Positions 1 to 5,407 of a stretch of 5,407 bases of DNA are shown one piece after another. Source of the DNA: Bifidobacterium breve (lineage in GTDB: Bacteria; Actinomycetota; Acidimicrobiia; Acidimicrobiales; Ilumatobacteraceae); assembly GCA_943325425.2 (NCBI GenBank), contig CALPPJ020000119.1, positions 1 through 5,407 on the forward strand. Direction: 5' to 3'. Each line of letters begins with the position of its first letter. Within the stretch, counting starts at the first letter, position 1. The notes beneath the pieces are model-generated. The model worked only from the letters and a program-made list of their open reading frames with translations, ran no database searches and was not told the DNA's origin. The translations under genes were made by a program, and so were the position numbers.

Positions 1-127
1 CGTCGGTTGATGGTGCTTCTGATTCTGCAGGAGCGTTGGTTGTCGTCGTTGAATCTTCGCTACAGGCGCCAAATAGCAAACCTGCAACAGCCAAACCAGC
101 GACAAAACTGATCTTTTTATTCCTCAT
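1..127 (-). CDS. N-terminus of a secreted lipoprotein, partial (runs off the left edge)
   Basis: Only the first 42 codons are visible. Reading from the ATG at 127-125, the protein begins MRNKK, a short basic n-region. A hydrophobic stretch follows (about residues 6-21, ISFVAGLAVAGLLFGA), then Cys22 in the context LFGAC. This is the layout of a type II (lipoprotein) signal peptide, with Cys22 as the predicted lipidated residue after cleavage. The -3 residue is Phe rather than the usual Leu, which is tolerated but not ideal. After the Cys comes a low-complexity linker rich in Ser, Thr, Ala, Glu and Pro, common in actinobacterial lipoproteins and often seen before a solute-binding domain. The start is supported by a strong Shine-Dalgarno sequence. 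The mature domain lies outside the window, so the function is unknown; an ABC-transporter substrate-binding protein is one plausible option. It lies downstream of the crotonase gene on the same strand, 136 bases away, and could have its own promoter. Confidence 0.8.
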   Translation of the reverse strand, partial: MRNKKISFVAGLAVAGLLFGACSEDSTTTTNAPAESEAPSTD

Positions 128-133
128 AAGTTT

Positions 134-139
134 CCCCCT
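134..139 (-). promoter_or_regulatory. Ribosome binding site of the lipoprotein gene
   Basis: On the minus strand AGGGGG ends six bases before the ATG at 127. It is a good Shine-Dalgarno match at normal spacing and decides the lipoprotein start. Together with the crotonase site it is one of only two clear ribosome binding sites among the genes whose starts are visible. Confidence 0.7.
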
Positions 140-150
140 ATGGATGAACA

Positions 151-170
151 CGAGTCCGGATGGAAACTCG
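151..170 (-). promoter_or_regulatory. Small inverted repeat in the leader of the lipoprotein gene
   Basis: CGAGT at 151-155 and ACTCG at 166-170 form a perfect 5-bp inverted repeat around ten bases. Two further C-G pairs are possible inside if two bases bulge. It sits 11 bases upstream of the Shine-Dalgarno sequence, so as RNA it would form a short hairpin in the leader, or as DNA it could be a small operator. There is no U-tract, so it is not a typical terminator for the crotonase operon. A repeat this short can occur by chance. I saw no convincing -35/-10 pair elsewhere in the 128-263 gap. Confidence 0.2.
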
Positions 171-263
171 CACTGTGAAGCCTGCCACATTGACCAATGC
201 TCAGCAAACACTCACACGAAATATCAGATCTATTTCTCGGCGCTTCGACAAGAAGTTTGTTGA

Positions 264-1088
264 CTACTTCGATTCGCGATAATCACCAAAGGCCGCGTCG
301 CGTTCACTTAATGCAGCAGTAACACCTTTAGTGACAAAAGATTGCATGTATTCCATTGAAGACGGCTGATGGAAACCAAGTGCCTGAATCTCGGCAGTCG
401 ATCGAATCCCAGCACGTATTCCCATCACATCCATCGCGCGGTGCGCTGCCCGCTTATTCAAAGCCAATAAATCGGCCGGAATTTTCGCAATACGTTCGGC
501 CATTGCCAAAACCGCACCATCAAGTTCATCGACCGGATGCGCTCGATTAGCGAAACCATTGGCCACTGCTTCAACGCCACTCATTGAGTCGCCAGTCAAT
601 AAAGCTTCCATACCACGACGCAAACCCATCATCCAGGTCTGCCATTGCATATCTGGAGGAGACATCAAGCGAACTGGCGGATATCCAATCTTGGCGTCTT
701 CTGCGACATAAACCAGGTCACACGCAGTGGCGAGTTCGGTGCCGCCAGCCAGACAATAACCATGCACTTGACCAATGATGGGCGTCGACATATCCCACAT
801 TTCGAACCAGTTGTTCACGACATGACGCGACCACCAACCATCTGCTCGTGAAATTGATCGTTCGACATCGCTATTGGGCGAGCCGAGGTCGTAACCCGCA
901 CAAAACGCCGAGCCTGCGCCACGAATGATCATCACCGACACATCACGTGCCTTGTCGCCCTCACGCAAAGCATCGAACAACGCTCCACGTAAATCATCAT
1001 TCAACGCATTGCGTTTGTCTGGCCTGTTCAAAGTAAATCGACGTACCTTCGGCAACGGATTGTCAATTAATAGCACTGGATCAGACAT
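264..1088 (-). CDS. Enoyl-CoA hydratase/isomerase (crotonase) family protein
   Basis: This 274-residue protein has the usual length of a single-domain crotonase. Family signs, in order: the N-terminal strand and NRPDKRNALN (residues 21-30); the oxyanion-hole/CoA segment AFCAGYDL (61-68); GYCLAGGTELATACD (110-124), which supplies the second oxyanion-hole glycine; and a C-terminal helical region. Compared with mammalian mitochondrial enoyl-CoA hydratase, Glu118 aligns with catalytic Glu144. The position of the second catalytic glutamate (Glu164), 20 residues later without a gap, is Pro138 in GYPPVR. Classical two-glutamate hydration is therefore doubtful; isomerase, dehydratase, hydrolase or C-C lyase activity is possible, since the family varies at this position. 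The substrate is presumably a cytoplasmic acyl-CoA made by the neighbouring ligase. The gene ends at TAG (264-266), starts 23 bases after the ligase stop, and has a clear ribosome binding site. Family assignment is firm; the exact reaction is unknown. Confidence 0.93.
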   Translation of the reverse strand: MSDPVLLIDNPLPKVRRFTLNRPDKRNALNDDLRGALFDALREGDKARDVSVMIIRGAGSAFCAGYDLGSPNSDVERSISRADGWWSRHVVNNWFEMWDMSTPIIGQVHGYCLAGGTELATACDLVYVAEDAKIGYPPVRLMSPPDMQWQTWMMGLRRGMEALLTGDSMSGVEAVANGFANRAHPVDELDGAVLAMAERIAKIPADLLALNKRAAHRAMDVMGIRAGIRSTAEIQALGFHQPSSMEYMQSFVTKGVTAALSERDAAFGDYRESK

Positions 1089-1094
1089 ATGACT

Positions 1095-1099
1095 CTCCT
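1095..1099 (-). promoter_or_regulatory. Ribosome binding site of the crotonase gene
   Basis: On the minus strand AGGAG (within TAGGAGAG) lies six bases upstream of the ATG at 1088-1086, inside the 23-base gap after the ligase stop. It fixes the crotonase start and allows independent translation initiation in the operon mRNA. Confidence 0.8.
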
Positions 1100-1111
1100 A
1101 CGTTGATTTTC

Positions 1112-2647
1112 TTACTTCTCCCAGTAGGGAGCGCGCAGTTTGCGCTTATTGATTTTGCCCATCGTGTTACGACCAAGGTCGTCCACAAATTCAATGGTGC
1201 GGGGGCACTTGAAATGACTCAGCCTCTCGCGACAGAAGGCCAACACTTCTTTGGCGTCCGGAGGGTTCTTCACATCACGCGGAATCGCGAGAGCCTTCAG
1301 TTCTTCACCCATTTCAGCATGAGGAATACCGATGCACGCAACGTCTAAAAGATCGGGATGTTGCACCAGTACTTGTTCAGCTTCTGCCGGATAGATATTG
1401 ACTCCACCCGAGACAACCATGTCACTAAAGCGATCGGTGATGTACACAAAGCCACCATCATTCACGTAACCGATTTCTCCCAGCGTGAAAACACCCGGCG
1501 CGATGTTTGCAGCCTTGGTCTTCTCGGCATCATTCGGGTAAATCACGCCGCGGCCCGTTGCATCCTTAAAGAACAAACGACCTTCAGTATTTGCCGGCAG
1601 TTCGTTACCGTCATCATCAAGCACAATGACCGAGAATGGCGGAACGGGACGACCCACCGAGCCAGGATTCTCGAGCCAATCAGCACTCGAGATTTGACAC
1701 GTTGTGCCAACTTCAGTTGCACCGTAAGCGTCGGTGAAAATTAGTCCCCACCAATCAATCATTGATCGCTTGATATCAACTGGGCATGAGGCGCCAGTAT
1801 GTGCCACCAACTTCATTGATGACACGTCGTACTTTGCCTTCACATCGTCGGGCAATGCCAACAAGCGCACGAAGTGAGTAGGAACCATCACCGAGGTTTC
1901 AGTCTTGTATGTAGCGATGGCTTCGAGGGTTTTTTCAGCGTCAAATTTGGCGAGAATCACCATTGGAACACCGCGCACCAGCAAACGCATGCCATTCAAC
2001 GGACCAGTGTGATACATCGGACCAACAACTAGATGAGTTCCGTATTCAGCGAAACGATTCGACTTCATTCCTTCTAAGTGCTCACCCATGGTTGAGCCAC
2101 CGGCAAACATCGTGGGCGGAAGTTCGGTGCCCTTCGGACGACCAGTCGTACCAGATGTGTACAACAGATTGGCTCGTGGCTTGACTTCAAGCGATGGATC
2201 GCTCGGATTACCTTGCGCAAGCCAATCATTCCAATCCATGACTTCTGGGTGCGATACGTCCCAACCAACAATCGTTAGTTCGGCCCCCTCAGATCGAGCG
2301 ATCTTGGCGGCTTCAACTCCGCGCTCAAGAGTCTCAGGACCGACGAACAAGATTCGAGACTCCGAGTCGACCAAGATGTACGCGGCTTCTTCGGCGGTGA
2401 GGTGAAAGTTAACCGGAACAGTTGAGGCGCTTCCCAAGAGGCAACCCAAATGAGCGAGTGCCGTTTCGGCAGCATTCTCGGCAAAGACCGCAACGCGACG
2501 CTTGGGCCCAAGATCAGTCTCGAGTGCATTGTTCGCGGTGCGGTTAAGAATGTCTCCAACCTGAGCCCAGGTAAAGGCCCGATTGGGATCCCGTACCGCA
2601 ATTTCTTCAGGGCGTTCACGGGCAAGATCGGATGCAAAAACAGGCAT
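1112..2647 (-). CDS. AMP-forming acyl-CoA synthetase / ligase (ANL superfamily, FadD-type)
   Basis: This 511-residue protein has the full ANL layout. The P-loop-like A3 motif YTSGTTGRPKG is at 163-173, the A5 motif YGATE at 308-312, and the hinge region TDRFSDM at 404-410. SGGVNIYPAEAE (A8) is at 413-424 and the C-terminal catalytic-lysine motif MGKINKRKLR at 496-505, with Lys498 the predicted adenylation lysine. Known chemistry of the family is carboxylate plus ATP to an acyl-adenylate, then the CoA thioester, in the cytoplasm. The substrate cannot be read from the sequence; medium- or long-chain, aromatic or steroid side-chain acids are all possible. One oddity is that the conserved A7 Asp (normally TGD or LGD), which contacts the ATP ribose, is Glu391 in FTLGEIG. 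The gene starts 19 bases after the SnoaL-like gene stop and has no obvious Shine-Dalgarno sequence, so translational coupling is likely. The N-terminus MPVFASDLAR fits the family start. Confidence 0.95.
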   Translation of the reverse strand: MPVFASDLARERPEEIAVRDPNRAFTWAQVGDILNRTANNALETDLGPKRRVAVFAENAAETALAHLGCLLGSASTVPVNFHLTAEEAAYILVDSESRILFVGPETLERGVEAAKIARSEGAELTIVGWDVSHPEVMDWNDWLAQGNPSDPSLEVKPRANLLYTSGTTGRPKGTELPPTMFAGGSTMGEHLEGMKSNRFAEYGTHLVVGPMYHTGPLNGMRLLVRGVPMVILAKFDAEKTLEAIATYKTETSVMVPTHFVRLLALPDDVKAKYDVSSMKLVAHTGASCPVDIKRSMIDWWGLIFTDAYGATEVGTTCQISSADWLENPGSVGRPVPPFSVIVLDDDGNELPANTEGRLFFKDATGRGVIYPNDAEKTKAANIAPGVFTLGEIGYVNDGGFVYITDRFSDMVVSGGVNIYPAEAEQVLVQHPDLLDVACIGIPHAEMGEELKALAIPRDVKNPPDAKEVLAFCRERLSHFKCPRTIEFVDDLGRNTMGKINKRKLRAPYWEK

Positions 2648-2666
2648 AAGACGAAACTACGAGATT

Positions 2667-3155
2667 TCAGACGTCGGCAACAATGCCACGAGCGATCAAT
2701 TGCTCTTTATCGTTCGTAAAGTTCGCTGAGAGGTCAGCTGGTCCCCCGTAATGGACTTGCAAGAACCGACGGGTGAATAGCCACTGGCCATTCACCTTGG
2801 CGTAAGCGTCGTCATAGTGCGCCAGCAAAATTCCCGAGTCACCATTAGCCCGACGCATTCTCTCGCTGATTGCCCAGCGCCCCGTGGCCTCATTGGCCGA
2901 GGCCCCAACCCAAGCATCGCCGTTGTGGACAGTTTGTACGACCGATGAAATACCACCCATGGCGGCATACCACAGTTTAAGAATCGCCTCTTTACCTTCG
3001 ACCAATCGGCCTCCGCCCAAGTCCCAGACCGCATCATCGGTCCAGCAACTGCCCCACTGCACACCGTTGCGATGAATCACCGCATCGGCATACCGGTTAA
3101 TCAGACGCTGGATGTTGACATAATCTTCGACACTGACGGGAGTGAGTTCGCTCAT
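2667..3155 (-). CDS. SnoaL/NTF2-like protein (nuclear transport factor 2 family), possible isomerase or dehydratase
   Basis: From the ATG at 3155-3153 this is a 162-residue protein, typical of the small alpha+beta-barrel SnoaL_4 group. Signs are an N-terminal helix with INRYADAV (residues 19-26), then CWTDDAVWDLGG (37-48) entering the first strand. TVHNGD (75-80) carries His77, TGRWAISERM is at 91-100, and YAKVNGQWLFTRRFLQVHY is at 118-136. The pattern GRW...R...Y.KV.GQW resembles the bile-acid 7-alpha-dehydratase (BaiE) and scytalone dehydratase type of fold. His77 would match the catalytic histidine and Tyr22 the active-site tyrosine. The position five residues after Tyr22, often Asp or Asn, is Ile27. 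It is the first gene of the minus-strand operon. An in-frame ATG at 3161 would add two residues and one at 3272 would add 39; the upstream one overlaps the P450 start and its extension does not look like part of the domain. No start has a good ribosome binding site. The function is inferred from fold only. Confidence 0.85.
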   Translation of the reverse strand: MSELTPVSVEDYVNIQRLINRYADAVIHRNGVQWGSCWTDDAVWDLGGGRLVEGKEAILKLWYAAMGGISSVVQTVHNGDAWVGASANEATGRWAISERMRRANGDSGILLAHYDDAYAKVNGQWLFTRRFLQVHYGGPADLSANFTNDKEQLIARGIVADV

Positions 3156-3161
3156 AGGCAT

Positions 3162-3265
3162 TATTTCTAGCCGAGCCAGAAGCCCTGACACGATGCCAGA
3201 TAGATCGAACCCAAATAGATCAAACGCTGCTTCCGCTGAATTGAGCGCCGCGTATATGCGACAAG
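3162..3265. promoter_or_regulatory. Divergent promoter region between the SnoaL-like operon and the P450 gene
   Basis: These roughly 104 bases separate two divergently transcribed units, so they must hold the leftward promoter and very probably the rightward one. Rightward, TTGAGC (3241-3246) and TATATG (3253-3258, seven bases before the first P450 ATG) are AT-rich candidates, but they are too close together to pair as a canonical -35/-10 set. A transcript driven by TATATG would be leaderless or nearly so. Leftward I see only weak matches inside the tandem repeat at 3196-3225. The sequence CGCGTATATGCG (3249-3260) is nearly palindromic (5 of 6 pairs), and CATATATG (3270-3277) is a perfect palindrome covering the second P450 ATG. 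That promoters lie here is strong by position; the exact elements are not. Confidence 0.45.
3196..3225. repeat. Two-copy 15-bp tandem repeat, candidate operator
   Basis: Two directly adjacent 15-base units, CCAGATAGATCGAAC (3196-3210) and CCAAATAGATCAAAC (3211-3225), are identical at 13 of 15 positions; both differences are G/A. Neither flanking 15-mer continues the pattern. The repeat sits in the divergent intergenic region, 41-70 bases from the SnoaL-like start at 3155 and 41-70 bases from the P450 start at 3266, so it is centred between the two genes. A regulator bound here could control both directions. It could also be a chance slippage duplication; in the leftward frame it would encode FDLFG-FDLSG, but that frame is not thought to be translated. 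Confidence 0.6.
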
Positions 3266-4531
3266 ATGACATATATGAGTTCCGATCTTGATCTCACGAA
3301 GATGACCTTGCTTGACTCAGATATTTCTGATTGCCCATATGACGCCTACGGAAAGCTCCGCGCCGAAGCCCCAGTGTGGCGTGACAACGCAACAGGCATG
3401 TACGTCATTACGCGCTATGACGATGTGCGAATGGTCCTGAGTGACACCGAACGTTTCACCAGTGCTCGCCACCGAGGCCGCGTTGATCCACGATCCGCAA
3501 AAATCAAAGCCATGTATGAAGAAGACGGCTGGGTTCCGGGTGCAACTCTGGCTGCTCGCGACGATCCCGAGCATCGTGAAATGCGCGGTCTCTTTAACCA
3601 TGCCTTTCGTCCTTCGCGAATCAAAGAGATGGATTCATTCATCGAAGAACTCGCACATCAACTCATTGACAAATTCATAGACGACAGTCGCTGCGACTGG
3701 GTGCGGTCATTCGCGATTCCTTTGCCACTGATTGTTATTGGTCGACAAATGGGCGCCCGCGATGAAGACATGTGGCAGATCAAAGCTTGGACCGACGCGT
3801 GGGTGCAGCGACTCGGAATGATGCAAACTGACGAAGAAGCCTTCTGGTCAACAGAACAAGAAATTGAAGCTCAACACTACTTTCAACCAATTTTTGAGCG
3901 ACTGCGTCAACAACCAGATAACACCTTGCTGAGTGATTTAGTCAACACCGTCATTCCCGAATGGGGTCGCACCCTCACCGACAACGAACTTCACGCCGAG
4001 ATGATGGCCGATACTTTCGTGGGTGGATCTGAAACCACAACCAACGCGCTGTCCGAAGGTATTCGTCTGTTGATTGCCAATCCCGACCAATGGAGTCTGC
4101 TGAAGTCTGATCCTGATAAATACGTACCGCTTCTTACTGAAGAAGTACTGCGACTCGAAGGCCCCGTGCAAGGACTCTTTCGTTCAACAACACAAGAAGT
4201 CGTTCTTCACGGTGTCACGATTCCCGCGGGAGCAGTCATCAACGTGCGTTATGCCGCAGCCAATCGCGATGACAGTCAATTTGAATGTCCCGCCAACATG
4301 GATCTCAACCGCGACAACGTTCGCAGCCATTTATCTTTCGGCTTTGGCACGCACTTTTGCTTAGGGGCACCACTCGCCCGCCGCGAACTCATTATCGGAT
4401 TTCGAGCGCTCGTTGATCGAATAGACCACATGTGGTTTATCGACGGCGAAAACGATTTTCGTCATCATCCAAATTTCTGCTTGAGGTCACTGAAGCATTT
4501 GAATATCGGATTTACGAAAGCGACTGCATAA
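3266..4531 (+). CDS. Cytochrome P450 (soluble, bacterial type)
   Basis: The 421-residue protein has all core P450 elements and no N-terminal membrane anchor. C-helix HREMR (103-107) gives His103 and Arg107 for the haem propionates. The I-helix VGGSETTT (252-259) has the acid-alcohol pair Glu256-Thr257 for oxygen activation. The K-helix ExxR is Glu293/Arg296. The haem-binding loop FGFGTHFCLG (358-367) has Cys365 as thiolate ligand. Known chemistry is NAD(P)H-dependent monooxygenation using electrons from a ferredoxin; neither ferredoxin nor reductase is encoded here. The substrate and CYP family number cannot be assigned by eye; hydroxylation of a steroid, terpenoid or fatty-acid-like substrate fits the acyl-CoA genes next door. 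A second in-frame ATG at 3275 (MSSDLDL) is an equally plausible start. Neither start has a Shine-Dalgarno sequence, so a leaderless transcript is possible. It is divergent from the SnoaL-like operon and converges on the Rieske oxygenase 44 bases away. Confidence 0.95.
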   Translation: MTYMSSDLDLTKMTLLDSDISDCPYDAYGKLRAEAPVWRDNATGMYVITRYDDVRMVLSDTERFTSARHRGRVDPRSAKIKAMYEEDGWVPGATLAARDDPEHREMRGLFNHAFRPSRIKEMDSFIEELAHQLIDKFIDDSRCDWVRSFAIPLPLIVIGRQMGARDEDMWQIKAWTDAWVQRLGMMQTDEEAFWSTEQEIEAQHYFQPIFERLRQQPDNTLLSDLVNTVIPEWGRTLTDNELHAEMMADTFVGGSETTTNALSEGIRLLIANPDQWSLLKSDPDKYVPLLTEEVLRLEGPVQGLFRSTTQEVVLHGVTIPAGAVINVRYAAANRDDSQFECPANMDLNRDNVRSHLSFGFGTHFCLGAPLARRELIIGFRALVDRIDHMWFIDGENDFRHHPNFCLRSLKHLNIGFTKATA

Positions 4532-4575
4532 CTACTTGCCTCTTCAGCAGAATCATCTCAGAGGGGCAGGGCAAT

Positions 4576-5407
4576 TCAGGGTCGGGTGAGGTACGCATCA
4601 ATCGTTTGATGCAGGTGCCTGGCGCGAATCTCTTGATAATTCCCTGAGACCTGTGAGGTTCTCATGCTGCCCTTGAAACCACGGGTCTGGGCGGCCATAT
4701 TGTCCGTGTCTTGGTCATAGACATAGCCCAGGCCTTGGTCAATACCGGGCGCCGACATATAGCTCTCATGAATGTCAATGTCGTAGGGCTGAGCAGGAGG
4801 TGGTGGAGCTTGGCCATCAGCGGGAAACCGCAAGAACAACAAGTCAAAAGTGCACTCGTCTGGATTGGTTGGGTGCGGAAGGAATCGATACACCATCGGC
4901 TTATGTGCACCCGGGAAAAAGAAACCGTTAGGAAAAACGAAGTACTCGATCGAGTCGATTGTCTCGCTCACTTTAAAGTCTGAAAAATCATGGCCGTATT
5001 TTTCTTTCAACTGCTGCTGTACAAACGCCGCATACACATCGCGCGCAGTCTGACCCTCGGGAACCTGAGGGATATTGACTCCCCCAGAAAACTTGCGACC
5101 AATCATGAAATTCAGAATTTCTTGCTCTGTCTGTTGTGCAGCAATGTGGGGACTCTGTGAGCCAGATGTATGCATAAACCGCGACACATGCTCGCCAAAT
5201 ACGTCGTACTGAGCGTTTGCGTCACCAGTGGCACGAAGTGCTTCTGGGTGGGTTTTAAACACGTGATATGCCTCAAGAAAAGCCTCCATCGCGGCTTTCC
5301 AGTTTGCTGGCAATCGCTTGCGAACATGGATTTCGATGTATCGCTGCGAGAGATCCCATGTGCCAGTGAAATGTCTTGTCATGACCCCGAGATATTCATG
5401 CAGCGGC
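4576..5407 (-). CDS. Rieske-type aromatic ring-hydroxylating oxygenase, alpha subunit catalytic domain (partial)
   Basis: The visible part is the C-terminal catalytic domain. The frame is open across the right edge: upstream of the ATG at 5382 the codons read PLHEYLGV without a stop, so that Met is internal and the true start lies beyond the window. Numbering from that Met, LPANWKAAMEAFLEAYHVFKTHP (24-46) is the mononuclear iron motif, with the H-x4-H pair His40 and His45. The third ligand is probably Asp225 in YDQDTDN, just before QTRGFKGS (232-239), as in this family. The Rieske [2Fe-2S] domain, normally N-terminal, is outside the window and was not seen. The family adds oxygen to aromatic or alicyclic rings, or demethylates, using electrons from a reductase with or without a ferredoxin. 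A proline-rich loop (QAPPPPAQP, 191-199) is notable. The gene ends at TGA 4578-4576, facing the P450 end. The substrate is unknown. Confidence 0.9.
   Translation of the reverse strand, partial: PLHEYLGVMTRHFTGTWDLSQRYIEIHVRKRLPANWKAAMEAFLEAYHVFKTHPEALRATGDANAQYDVFGEHVSRFMHTSGSQSPHIAAQQTEQEILNFMIGRKFSGGVNIPQVPEGQTARDVYAAFVQQQLKEKYGHDFSDFKVSETIDSIEYFVFPNGFFFPGAHKPMVYRFLPHPTNPDECTFDLLFLRFPADGQAPPPPAQPYDIDIHESYMSAPGIDQGLGYVYDQDTDNMAAQTRGFKGSMRTSQVSGNYQEIRARHLHQTIDAYLTRP

Noticed and set aside
224..240. Third copy of the GATCTAT core of the intergenic tandem repeat, near the lipoprotein leader
   Set aside because: Only seven to ten loosely matching bases are shared, and a 7-mer is expected by chance about once in a window this size on two strands.
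36..263. Open frame on the plus strand, 75 codons, at the left edge
   Set aside because: It is antisense to the lipoprotein signal peptide and the following gap, has no recognisable domain, and the minus-strand lipoprotein with ribosome binding site explains the region better.
1112..2647. Several open frames on the plus strand and other minus frames over the ligase and crotonase genes
   Set aside because: They overlap well-supported genes, show no family motifs, and are ordinary shadows of long coding regions.
3156..3272. N-terminal extension of the SnoaL-like gene to an ATG at 3272 (39 extra residues)
   Set aside because: It would overlap the P450 start on the other strand and leave no promoter region, the extension does not resemble the SnoaL fold N-terminus, and the ATG at 3155 gives the normal family length.
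4536..4574. Possible bidirectional terminator hairpin between the P450 and Rieske genes (CCTCT 4539-4543 with AGAGG 4560-4564, or TTGCC with GGCAA)
   Set aside because: The stem is only five pairs with a 16-base loop, the longer version needs a seven-base bulge, and there is no U-tract in either direction. A terminator is expected here but the sequence does not show a good one.
4576..5382. Rieske oxygenase gene as a complete short protein starting at the ATG at 5382
   Set aside because: The frame stays open to the window edge with family-like residues, and a complete alpha subunit needs an N-terminal Rieske domain, so the gene is cut by the window rather than truncated.

Overview
The window looks like part of a catabolic gene cluster from a Gram-positive-type bacterium, most likely an actinobacterium. 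The pointers are a Ser/Thr-rich lipoprotein start, a soluble class-I-type cytochrome P450, a FadD-type ligase, a crotonase and an SnoaL/NTF2-like protein side by side, and genes that often lack a Shine-Dalgarno sequence. Base composition looks near 50% GC by eye, which is moderate for the phylum. The taxonomic statement is inference; no rRNA or other phylogenetic marker gene is present.

Layout. (1) At the left edge, minus strand, is the first 42 codons of a secreted lipoprotein that runs off the window. (2) Positions 264-3155 hold a tight minus-strand gene set, transcribed in the order SnoaL/NTF2-like protein, AMP-forming acyl-CoA synthetase, enoyl-CoA hydratase/isomerase-family protein, with gaps of only 19 and 23 bases. 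(3) A divergent intergenic region of about 110 bases separates this set from a plus-strand cytochrome P450 (3266-4531). It contains a 15-bp tandem repeat (two units, 13 of 15 identical) that is a candidate regulator-binding site. (4) At the right edge, minus strand and convergent with the P450, is the catalytic C-terminal part of a Rieske-type ring-hydroxylating oxygenase alpha subunit whose N-terminus lies beyond the window.

How the genes may work together (inference). The P450 and the Rieske oxygenase would each insert oxygen into a hydrophobic substrate such as a steroid, terpenoid or aromatic side chain. The ligase would convert a resulting carboxylic acid to its CoA thioester. The crotonase-fold enzyme and the SnoaL-like protein would then do hydration, dehydration, isomerisation or C-C cleavage steps. 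No ferredoxin, ferredoxin reductase, acyl-CoA dehydrogenase, thiolase or regulator lies in the window, so the pathway is incomplete here and the substrate cannot be read from the sequence. I see no tRNA, rRNA, CRISPR array, insertion sequence or phage gene. The families are all familiar; what is potentially new is their combination, the intergenic repeat, and substitutions at key residues in the crotonase and the ligase.
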